From Turnera subulata (lineage: Eukaryota; Streptophyta; Magnoliopsida; Malpighiales; Passifloraceae), in contig JAKUCV010004446.1 of the NCBI GenBank assembly GCA_028386065.3, positions 153,189 through 217,188 on the forward strand: 64,000 nucleotides of DNA, given 5' to 3'. Below are positions 11,312-21,122 of this stretch, piece after piece. Position numbers and translations under genes: made by a program. Every line of letters starts with the position of its first letter. Within the stretch, counting starts at the first letter, position 1. Under the pieces are notes generated by a model. It worked only from the letters and a program-made list of their open reading frames with translations, was not told the origin of the DNA and made no database searches.

Positions 11312-14085
11312 TGAAACGCCCCGACCCATATTTACTATGCATAGTAAACGCGTGCCAAAACTATTCTTATTACAGCAGCAGACAATACATATGATACAAA
11401 GTACTGTACAAGCAAACTCAAATACAGCATCTGTCACCCGATCCCGGGGACCATTATTATAGTCATTACACTCCAAACCAACCATCAGCAGAGGGTATAT
11501 GTTACAGCAACAAAGACATAATACAGTAACAACAGCAGCAGAGAATATCCTCAACAGCAACAACACAATAGAAAAACAAGCAGCGGAAGTCTTAGAATGA
11601 GAAGCAACAGAGGTATGGATCTGGGGTCTGGTGGAGTAGAAACAGCAGCTGGCCGAACCACGTACCTGTACTACGAGCAACTCATCCTATTGGATGAAAC
11701 CCCGCAGGCGAGGGGTGAGTCCGAAGTGCTCACTGGTACAATAAAGTACAATCATGGATAAACAGTAAAATGCAGGCAAACATAGTATTCCACGAAATAA
11801 ACTCAGACAACAGTCACAAATAAACTAAAGACAACACTGATCAAGTGTGTACCAAAGCTGAAAGACAATTAACTTTTCCAGTTTTATTATCCGGGCCCCG
11901 TCACAGGACAAGCTAGGGTCGTACCTGGTTATTAACCTATTTCGGGTGCCTGATCAAAAGAGAACCCAGGGATAGACATCCCAAAATAGTAACCCAGGGA
12001 TAGACATCCCAAAATATAATCACGGGATAGACATCCCAAGCATAGACATGCTTATAACAAGAACCCAGATCACGGCCACCACAAAATAATCTCTAACCAT
12101 CGAGTCGTACCACTACTTTCCAAGTGACAATTAAGTCGTCAACACAACTTCCAAATATCTCATCATATCAGTTTTTCCATAGTTAACAGATCAACAATAT
12201 CAACAATAACAAATTAGCCAAACTCAACCAACTCAGAGGTTCAATCAAACAATTCAATAAACAGAAAACACAACAGTACTATGTGCAACATATCAAAGGT
12301 TATCTATCCTCTCCTTAGTCGGTTTTCTTACTCCTGAAAGTCCTCAAACGGTCCCGTCTATAGTTCCTCGGAATACTGCTCGTTAACAACTCCTATATGA
12401 AATAATAAAATGCGTACACATATGATGCACAACAATGATATGCAAATGATAACTAATACTATAAGCCGTAGAATTAAACACTATGCCCACTCGTTTGTCG
12501 CCTCGGGTCGTGTTATCATCATCATTTACCATTTAATTTCAAGTGCCAAAAATATACTATACACATACCCGGTTATTATTTAGGTATTATACTTTGATAA
12601 TACCCTTTCTAAAATATTTGATAAAAAAAATATTACTATCACCTATATTTTTTTCCAAAAGTAATAGATATCATAAAATAATCTTTCTAGAAATTAGTCA
12701 CATCTACTTATATACATATTTTCCGGTAAAATATTTCCATAGTATATACCGTATATTACTATAATTTAATAATTATGTTATAATTACCTTAGTTTCTTGA
12801 AAATAATATATCAAAGTTATTACTTCATTCACTTTCATAATAGTATACTATATACTTATATTTGCAGAAAATATATAATCTATAGATTATATAATCCTAT
12901 TTTTTGTTATTATTTTTTTTAATTAATTTATTCGGACTGGGCCAAGAGTATTTCAAAACCAAAACCAGCCCAGCTCATACCCAAGGAAGTCTAGCCAAAC
13001 CATACTGGGTCAACCCACAAAATAAGCCCAAATGAACCTAACCACACACCCAAGCCCAAGTTCACATGGAAACCGGGTCAACCCAAACAGAATCGGGTCA
13101 AACCCATCACAAATGGGTCAACCCGTGTCTTCTCCATCTCACAGCTCACCTTGGGTGAGTTCTGGCGACAGCGGCGCAGGAGACGGGCGAAACAAGGCGC
13201 GGCGACGGTGCTGCAGGCGAGGCGAAGGCGGCTCGCGGCGAGGAGAGGAGGACGCGAGGGAAAAGATGGTGGGTCTGGGCGGCTCGTCGACTAGTCTTCA
13301 CGGAACAGCAGCTTGGCTAGCAGCGACGGTGAATGGCAACTAAGGAAAAGGAAGAGGAGGCGACGGCTGGTGCAGATGATGATGGTGTCGGCTGCCCGTG
13401 ATGGTGGTGTCGGTGGTGCAGGCGGTTGGTGGCGTGAGTTTGTTGTTGTTTTTGTTGTTTTATTTCTTTTTCTTTTTTTTTAGAGTAATAATAAGTGTAG
13501 TAAAGCTGGGAAAATTTTTGGTGCAGAGGGGAGAAGGCAAAACGAAGGTGTCTGGTTTCGCTTGCAAAAACAAAATACAGAGGTAAGTTTATTGTTGCAG
13601 CAACTGAAAGGCACGAGACAAGAAGTTGCAGGGAAACATCGAAGGAGGCTTCAGGTAGAAAAAAGGTAAGGTATAAGGAAGAAGAAATTATTTCCTTGCT
13701 GGAGAAGGAGAAGCTTGTCCGGTGCAGCTTCTCTGTGAAGAAGAAGATTCACGTGGCAGGGGAAAACGTGGTGTAAGCGTGTTACACACACTCAGGCAGG
13801 TATTGTCCGGACCAGCAAATAACTAAAACACCCACTTCACTTTATTTCTGGTCCGTTCTTTCGAGGTTAAACCTGATTTTTCTTGAGATTCCTGGACCCG
13901 AAAAATACCAACTCTGGTCCGTAAAATCCGCGGAAAAATCTAGGATGTGGTGTAAGGATCGGTTTCAGAATCTGATGCATAATTTATCCTGAAATAATTA
14001 CCCAAGATTAATTTCATAAGGTAAATTACTGTATAAAGCCTTTTACAGTCCCGATAAAAATATTAATTTTACCCGGGCTGTTACA
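11312..14085 (-). repeat. 5' LTR of the nested Tekay-like element
   Basis: The LTR is 2774 bp and homologous to 3766-6546 along its length. Small indels include an extra GGGATAGACATCCCA-type unit near 11995 and a shorter GC-rich block. On the minus strand it starts TGTAACAGCCCGGGT and ends CGGGGCGTTTCA. CGTGT (14086-14090) follows as TSD. Confidence 0.9.
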
Positions 14086-14090
14086 CGTGT

Positions 14091-15032
14091 TCTTCATCCT
14101 TGGGACTTATGGAGCTTGGGATGTTATGGAACATAGAGAAATCTGTAACCAACCAAGAACGATGGGTTTGGTGACAAAAACATCGCACAGAGTTATCCCT
14201 AGTCAAATTAGCCTTGCTAGGGGGTAACCAAGTTATGAACCATGGAGGTGTCAATGGCCACAATACCAGGATTAATAGTGGCCGGGACGACCATGAAGGC
14301 CAGAGCTGAGGGTGGTGTGATGGCCGGCCAAAGGCAAGAAGAGAGCCCTAGTTGGCTAGAGGGGTTATTGTAGATACTGTTAACGAGGCCAAGAAGGCAA
14401 CAACTTTATTGGCCAGAAAGCAAGAACTCACATCACCAAATGATGAAAGACCAATCTAGTGACGAAATTCATGAAGAAGAAGGTAGAGTTGCCCCTAGCC
14501 AAATCAGCCTTACTAGGGGGTAACTAGGTTTCTGAACCGTGAAGGTGTCAGCACTCACAACATCAAGGATAATAATGGCCAGGACAACCAAGGCCATAGA
14601 TAAGTGTTGTGTGATGGCCAGAAGCAAGGAGACAATCCTAGTTTGCTAGAGGGGTGATCGTGGATATTTGTAGTGGGGCCAATAAGGACTAACTTTGATG
14701 GCCAAAAGTGAGAGCTTGCTTCACCAAATGATGAAGACCGGTTAATTGATGAAATCAATAAAGAAAAAGGCCTAGTGAAAGGAAAAAAATAGATGGACTC
14801 ATTGAGGGGGTATCTTGATCAAGGAAAAAAAATAAATGCATTAACCAAGCCGAAGGACCTCTTGATCAAGTCTGCAGGACCTTCATATCCCGTAGGGCCC
14901 TAACTCTGGCCACAGGACCTCTGCAGCCCGTAGGGCCTGAGCTCCTGGCCGCAGGACCTTAGGCTATGGTTATTTTTGGCGGTAACAGATACCCCCTCTT
15001 CCTGACCGTCACACAAAGCAAAAAGAGGGGGT
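14091..15032 (+). other. Remaining internal region of the gene-less element, with a tandem duplication
   Basis: No coding sequence. Two diverged direct copies, roughly 14190-14490 and 14491-14770 (period near 297 bp), share landmarks such as CTAGGGGGTAAC, GGTGTCA, ATGGCC, GGCTAGAGGGGT and TCACCAAATGATGAA. PPT-like GAGGGGGTATC occurs twice: at 14804-14814 and at 15025-15032 running to the LTR start at 15033. Between them lies the inverted repeat described separately. Confidence 0.7.
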
Positions 15033-15190
15033 ATCTGTTACCGCCAAAAATAACCATAGCCTAAGGTCCTGCGGCCAGGAGCTCAGGCCCTACGGGCTGC
15101 AGAGGTCCTGTGGCCAGAGTTAGGGCCCTACGGGATATGAAGGTCCTGCAGACTTGATCAAGAGGTCCTTCGGCTTGGTTAACGCATTTA
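14833..15190. repeat. Large near-perfect inverted repeat (168-bp arms, 22-bp spacer)
   Basis: The left arm 14833-15000 is the reverse complement of the right arm 15023-15190. Checked base by base, I find one mismatch (14842-14846 region, T versus C) in 168 bp. The right arm is the true polypurine tract plus the first 158 bp of the 3' LTR. The left arm is therefore an inverted copy of that junction placed 22 bp upstream. Confidence 0.95.
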
Positions 15191-17114
15191 AAGGTGTTAA
15201 CGCCAAAAATAACTCGGGTCCAACGGCCACGAGCTAGGGCCCTAGGGGCAAGGATCTTATCTTGAGGTCCAGCATGCAGAGGAGTTGTACTCCAAATAAT
15301 CTGGTCTAGTGGCTGGGAGCTAGGGCCCTGTAGGCAAGGACCTTATCTTGAGGTCCAACATGCAAAGGAGTTGTACTCCTGTAAATGGAGGAATTGGACT
15401 CTAGGCAAAAAATAACCACAGGACCTAGCGTCCAACGGCCCGGAGTTAGAGGCTGTATGCTAAGATACTAGGTCCTGCGGCCATGAGCAAAGGTCCTGTG
15501 GGCTTGAACAATAGGTTCTGCGGGGCCAGAGGAGCTCCTGCAAACATGAGAAAAGGTGTTGCGGCTTGAACAACAAGTTCGGGGGGACCAGAGGAGTTTC
15601 TGCGGACATGAGAAAAGGTCTTGCGGCTTAAACAACAGCTTCGGCAGGACCAGGGAAACTCTTGTAGATAGAAGCACAGGTCCTGCAGGACCAGAGGACG
15701 GAAGGTTCACGAAACAGGGACTTACCCACAGAGGCAACAAGGTCCTGCATGGAAGTCCTCTATGGCATGGGTCATGACTTGGCCAAAGGACTAACAAAAG
15801 CCTAGTCCCTAGCACGTGAAGAGATAAGGAAAAACTAGTCATACATGACCTGTGGGCAGAAAAAGGTGGGATATTTGTTGCAATAAAATAATAAAATAAC
15901 CAAGGGACCACTATGTCAGGGCCAACTGTCTACAACTAAGACCAAGAAATACTAATGTACACCAGACAAGTGACAACTGCATCACAAAATTTGGAGGCAA
16001 AGGCTACGTGCTCCCAAAGGAATTCCACCACTATATAAGCATGGGAGGGGGGAAAAGCAACACACCCACACACAACATTGTAGCCCTTAATTTATTTTAC
16101 TTTCCTTATCAATTACTTTTATGTCATTTATTTTAATGTCATTTACTTTTATCTCTCGCAACCCTTAACTCTTTACTTTAAATGTCATTTATTTTTATCT
16201 CTCGCAACCCTTATCTCTTTACTTTTCATGTCATTTACATTTAATCACTCGCATCCTTAACTCTTTACTTTTAATCTCTCGTACCCTTAACTCTTTACTT
16301 TCAATCTCTCGCACCCTTAACTCCTTTACTTTTAATCTCTCGCACCCTTAACTCTTTAATTTAATCTCCCGCATCCCTTAAACTCCCTTTAATTTTATCT
16401 CTCGCACCATTAAACTCCTTTACACTCCATTTGGTATCATGGAATTGAATTCAATTCCAAGAATTGAAATCAATTCCTTAGTTTGGTATAATTCTACTTC
16501 ACTTAAAATAAGAATTGAATTCTATTTTTTATTTTTGGAGCAATATTTTGGTAATATTTCAAATCCAAGCAAAACCTATCGAATTTGGAATTCAATTCCA
16601 TTGGATAAGTATTGGTATGTCTAAATAACAAAAATGACCCTATATTCTTATTTTAATTTCTTTTAGCAAAAGGACAACTTAAGTAATTTTAGTAATTCAA
16701 TTGATAATTTGATTTATACCAAACATTGGAATTGATTTCAATTCCCCATTATTAAAAAGTATAGAACATGGAAATTGATTTCATAATGAATTCAAATTCT
16801 AAATTTTTAATGATTTCAATTCAATTCCAATTCCAAATTGATACCAAACGGACTGTTACTTTTATCTCTCGCACCCTTAAACTCCTTTAATTTTATCTCT
16901 CGTTACCCTTATCTCTTCCAAACCCCTATCTTTCACCCTTTGTTATCTTTGTAACCGAATATCATTAATAAAATCAAAGCCTAAAGGCCTGTTCCATCTA
17001 TCTTTGTGCAAAGCCCAACCAGAGACGAGCAACACTGTCTGCCCGAAACGACTCAGTTTTGGATTTGGCAAATAGTGCTTGTCCTGTTTCCTAAAATCCG
17101 TTTTTGGGGCAACA
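15033..17114 (+). repeat. 3' LTR of the gene-less element (interrupted by a MITE)
   Basis: The LTR starts TGTTACCGCC after the polypurine tract AAGAGGGGGTATC and ends GGGGCAACA before TSD CAAAC. It shares the AGGTCCTGCGGC-type module and the CTCTCGCACCC minisatellite with the 5' LTR. It has fewer module copies than the 5' LTR and contains an inserted MITE at 16423-16855. CTATATAAGCATGGG near 16032 is a good TATA candidate. Confidence 0.88.
16423..16855. mobile_element. PIF/Harbinger (Tourist)-like MITE
   Basis: The 433-bp AT-rich insertion has 17-bp terminal inverted repeats (CACTCCATTTGGTATCA and the reverse complement of TGATACCAAACGGACTG, 15 of 17 matching). Further subterminal inverted GGAATTGAATT repeats are present. 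TTA flanks it at 16420-16422 and 16856-16858. The 5' LTR has the uninterrupted site (CTTTTACTTTTATCTCTCGC). A 3-bp TTA duplication is the Harbinger signature. No transposase is encoded. Confidence 0.85.
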
Positions 17115-17257
17115 CAAACATTGACGCGAAGCCGTTACAATGCCGAAATTATTCTTTCCATTATCGTGGTGTTAGACCGTCGTAATGCCGGATAGTCATC
17201 TGGTATTTTCGCCGTTCTATGCTGTCGTAATGTCAAAATTTCTCTGGATCAGTCGAC

Positions 17258-18656
17258 TGTTAGAACAGGTGCCCTACGCTAGAGGGGGGGTGAATAGCGT
17301 TTTTCGGACAAATTCAAAAACTTGCAGGAAATAAATGCGGAATTGAAAGAATAAGGACACACCAAGATTTATACTGGTTCACACACACAACTTCTGTGGG
17401 TAATCCAATCCTCCAAGAGACTCTGTCGAAGATTTCACTATCTTGGTTAAGCTTCCGGGTGCTTAACAAACCGTATACAAACCTAGAGCTCGAGTCACAC
17501 GAAACTCTACTTGCTTGAAGATACCTCACTTCAAAACTTCTATGAGTTACTACAAGGGAACAATCCGCCCTTAAGATGTATGAACAACACTTAAAATCAC
17601 TCAAACAAAAGCTCTCTTAAAGAGTGGATATGAGTAACAAGTAAAGCTCTATAAAGGCAACTCTCAATTCTCAAGGAAATTGGCTCATTAAAAATTGCAC
17701 TGTATGTATGATAATTGATGCTTAAAATGTAGAGAGTTGATTGATTGTTAAACAGAGATGTAAATCCTCTCTTTATATCTCTCAAAACAAGTATGATCGT
17801 TATGGAATCAATCCAAAACACCTTTAGACAAAATAGCATGGGGAGTTGAAAAAGGTGACTGCTCACAACGGCACAACATCGATGTTTAGGTATAGAACAT
17901 CGATGTTTTAGCCAGTAAATTTGAAATTTTAGGCTAACGGTCATGAGAACATCGATGTTTCATGAATGAACATCGATGTTGTGACAGCTAATATAAATTA
18001 TTAGGTCTAACGGTCACTAAAATATCGATGTTTGCCATGGGAATATCGATGTTTTGAAACAGTGCCAAATCAGATTAAAGATGAGCATCATGGGAACATC
18101 GATGTCTTAATGATGAACATCGATGTTTGACGTTGAAACATCGATGTTTGCCATTTGGACATCGATTTTTTGAGCCTCTGCTGAAGTTCTAAAGAAAACA
18201 AATTGATGGAACATCGATGTCCTGAATTGGAACATCGATGTTCTGATGCTGCAAAGAGTTTTAAGTGCAACGGTCACAAGAACATCGATGTTTGGGAAGC
18301 CAACATCGATGTTCTGGGCTACTGCCTGTTTCTTGGAACATTTTTAGGCAGGAACATCGATGTTTGAAAACATGAACATCGATGTTCAATAGTCAAAAAT
18401 CATTTTTGTGTTTGAAAGAATGCTATTTGATGCATGTGTAAGATTGATTTTGTTTTGAGCCAATGTCTTAGAAGAATTGAGTGTTTTACCCTTGTACATT
18501 TTGTGTTCCTAACCCATCTTGGTTGTTACTTCAATTCTTGTGCTCTTTTCTCTTTGATTTGATTTCTTTTTGCTTCAAGGTGGTCACCAATTGAATCATG
18601 GTTGGTTTGTCAATATCAAAACCCTAAAATGAGACAAGGAGGCATGAGTTCTAACA
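17258..18656 (-). repeat. 3' LTR of the SIRE-like element
   Basis: The LTR is 1399 bp and pairs with 26078-27480. It lacks a 24-bp stretch found near 26361 in the partner and has one extra palindrome unit. The minus strand has TATAAAG at about 17773, and the palindrome array lies just upstream of it. Confidence 0.93.
17875..18386. repeat. Array of the palindrome AACATCGATGTT in the 3' LTR (16 units)
   Basis: I count 16 exact or near-exact copies, mostly in pairs separated by about 8-12 bp, with longer gaps between pairs. Variants include AATATCGATGTT twice and ACATCGATGTC. AACGGTCA recurs between pairs. On the element's own strand the array lies about 100 bp upstream of the TATA box, which is an enhancer-like position. 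Confidence 0.95.
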
Positions 18657-18670
18657 ATTTCCCCCTTTTT
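18657..18670 (-). other. Polypurine tract of the SIRE-like element
   Basis: AAAAAGGGGGAAAT on the minus strand directly precedes the 3' LTR start. Confidence 0.85.
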
Positions 18671-18863
18671 GATAATGACAAACAAATAAGAGTATATGCC
18701 AAATTTATAAGTTCAAAATTAGGATTTAGTATGCTATGATTCCCCCTAACTTGGTGCATATACTTCTACTTATCTTCCCCCTTTTGGCATTAGCAAAAAG
18801 AAATAGCAATAGGAGACATTTTATTGAATTGAAAAGGACATAAACAGAACAAGAGATAAGAGT

Positions 18864-20201
18864 TTAGAAAGTTGAGCTTTCGCTCCCATCATCATTATCA
18901 TCATCATTAGTTTGTTGGGTAGGGATGTTGTCCTCTTCTTCTTCAGCTGCTCCTTCTTCACCATCATCTCCTTCTTGACCATCCTCAACATCCATTGGAT
19001 CTACATCCACAGTTTCAGTGTAGTCCTCATCATCATCATCACCTTCATCTTCAAAATTGTAGCCATGAAGTGTGGTGTGATATGGGGGAGGATTGTAGTT
19101 CACACAGGAAAAGTAAGACCGAAGAGAGTGGCCTTGTCGTTGCAGTTCTGTGTCAATCCTCTCTATTGCTCGGCCCATGGCAGTCATGCTTAATTGAAGG
19201 CCATGGATGGAGTCAGCAATGAACTCAAAAGTGACTTCGGAGGTTCGGCGTCGAGAAGCGGCATCACGGGAGCTTTCTGCTGGAGCAGTCCTTGGAACTT
19301 GCTCGGAAGTTTGGCCGGTCCTTGGTTCTGCCACAGATTTTCTACTGTGAAACGTGGCATCACTGATTGTCCAAAGTTTTGAGTGAGGAACCTGTGCACC
19401 GATGCGAGCGTTGACACCTGCATGCAACAAAATGCGCACTACCAGGAAGGTTTATGGTAGGGGATCGTCAGGAAATGTGGACGGATAGTCCGACATGTGC
19501 ATAATCACAAATCGTGCCCAATTAATTGGGGCACGGTGAAGAATGGCATGAAGAACTTTCATTTCTTCAACGGATATGATTGTGTGATTGCTGTCTCGTG
19601 GCTTGATGACCCGGGTGAGAAGGTAGAATAGAAGTCGGTACTCCGGGTTGATTGTCTGAATGGTTGGCCTCCCGGAACTGTGTCGAACAAGAGCCGTGAA
19701 GCCCAGTTCATTCAGGAAGGGTGGTTCATGGATGGTGGCCCAATGATCACCTCCATATGATGCAATATCGTCTCCCTGAAAAGGCAAGCCAGCAACCGTC
19801 CCAAATTCCTCCAACGTCATGTTGATGGAGACTCCATTTACGTGAGCAGTCAGGTTATCACCATCTCGGCGGAGGGTGGAGTAGAAGGCTCGTACAAAGT
19901 CACCACTGAATTGAAGGAGACTGTGGGTCACGAACCCCCATAATCCCGAGGCTCGAAGAAGGGGCTCCAGCTGTGTGTAATTCTTCATGGCCGGGTAAAT
20001 TGTCGAAAGATATCGAGGGGTTGCAATGAGCCGCTTAGAGAAGTGAAACGTGAAGTTGTGAAGGTCGGCTCTGGAAGAGAACCAAATGGAGGTGCCTTCC
20101 ACAGCATAGCGAGGGACTGAGCTGGAGGAGCCTCCTCTTTGCTTTGATGGTCTCTCCTTAGAGGGAGATTTGCCTTTGGAACTTTTCTTCCCACCTGCCA
20201 T
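18864..20201 (-). pseudogene. Env-like third ORF of the SIRE-like element
   Basis: The frame spans about 445 codons. One TAA (19452-19454) splits it into 249 and 191 aa in the same frame. The N-terminus is Lys/Ser-rich (MAGGKKSSKGKSPSKERPSK). A globular part follows (INMTLEEFGTVAGLPFQGDD, NPEYRLLFYLLTRVIKPRDS, ILHRAPINWARFVIMHM). I recall this as the 'putative plant transposon protein' family found in SIRE and Athila elements. The C-terminus is strongly acidic (EDEGDDDDEDYTE and later D/E runs). I see no convincing signal peptide or membrane segment, so 'env-like' describes position only. The start ATG at 20201 is the first in frame. A palindrome array lies directly upstream. Confidence 0.8.
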
Positions 20202-20387
20202 ACTAGTGAAAGGATGAGTAGGAGAATAGCGTTTGAGAGCAAATGTGGAATGAGAAGTAGTAGAGAGTGTATAAAATGAGAGAGGGAGGCATCACATATG
20301 TAGGGTAGCAAAAATAGAGCCGTTGTAGTCCTTGCAACAGGCTCCAACGGCTAGTTAACGGCTATTTTTTTGAAGCACAACGTATAA

Positions 20388-20988
20388 ACATCGATATCTG
20401 GTCAGAAAAACATCGATGTTGAGGCTCTTCAACGGCTATTTTTTTTTGAAATTTTAACGGTCAAACATCGATGTTCTGATTGAAGACATCGATGTTTGGT
20501 TCCCCAACGGCTATATTTTTTGAAAAGTAAGGTCGAAACATCGATGTTCATAAGTGCAACATCAATGTTGTGAAGCCTCTGGACAAAATCTGAAATGCTG
20601 TCAATCGAGACAACATCGATGTTGAGGGGTGAGGACATCAATGTTTCAGACTACTGGAAAAGAATTTAAGAAGTAATGACAGAACATCGATGTCTTACCT
20701 GTAAGCATCGATGTTTAAAACTACTGGGAAAAGAGGGTACTTACGGAACATCGATGTTTCGATACTGAACATCGATGTTTAAGTATGCTGGTTAAAGACT
20801 TGATTGTGCACATGAGACAAACATCGATGTTGGGCATAGACATCGATGTTGTAAGCTAGTGGTTGAAAATGGGACGATCTGTAGTCCACTCAACATCGAT
20901 GTTTGATCCTCAACATCGATGTTTTACAGCCTCGGGGCCAGTTTTGTATAGTCCAAACATCGATGTTTTGGTGTACAACATCGATGTT
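20388..20988. repeat. Array of the palindrome AACATCGATGTT between pol and the env-like ORF (18 units)
   Basis: There are nine pairs of the 12-bp palindrome or close variants (CATCGATATC, AACATCAATGTT, AGCATCGATGTT). Pairs are spaced about 60-70 bp apart. AACGGCTA or AACGGTCA recurs at its env-proximal end (20346, 20356, 20431, 20456, 20506). The array lies between the pol stop (21123) and the env-like start (20201), where a promoter for the third ORF would be expected. Confidence 0.95.
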
Positions 20989-21122
20989 TAGCAGTCTCGG
21001 CATCCTTATTCCCCCTGTTTTTTTGCCTAAATGAGGTGTACCTGCAAAATAACTTAGAGTACACTCCGACGCTCAAGTTAGTAAAGAATCAATACGATAG
21101 AACCATACAAAGGATGCACAAA

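Larger units (their letters stand above)
3766..14085 (-). mobile_element. Tekay/Del-like Ty3/gypsy chromovirus, nested, defective
   Basis: The element is 10,320 bp and flanked by CGTGT at 3761-3765 and 14086-14090. On the minus strand its LTRs begin TGTAACA and end TTTCA (11312-14085 is the 5' LTR, 3766-6546 the 3' LTR). Primer site, gag, protease, reverse transcriptase, RNase H, integrase and chromodomain follow in chromovirus order. All coding parts carry stops. The same family occurs at 49973-64000 in the opposite orientation, and the two gag N-termini are nearly identical (MDPVGGNQ...LEDDQVSVDQP). Confidence 0.93.
1816..17114 (+). mobile_element. Gene-less LTR retrotransposon (LARD-like, Athila/Tat-type primer site) hosting a nested gypsy
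   Basis: CAAAC at 1811-1815 and 17115-17119 flanks the unit. The two LTRs are homologous (1816-3735 and 15033-17114). The left LTR ends have decayed: TATTACC where the right copy has TGTTACC, and TAATA where the right copy has CAACA. Without the nested gypsy (3766-14085 plus its TSD copy), only about 1 kb of internal sequence remains, and I see no gag or pol in it. The element was therefore probably non-autonomous. Orientation is set by the primer site after the left LTR and the polypurine tract before the right one. Confidence 0.85.

Noticed and set aside
20202..20380. TATA box for the env-like ORF
   Set aside because: The only TATAAA in the spacer (about 20270) is on the strand opposite to the ORF, so I did not call a promoter there.
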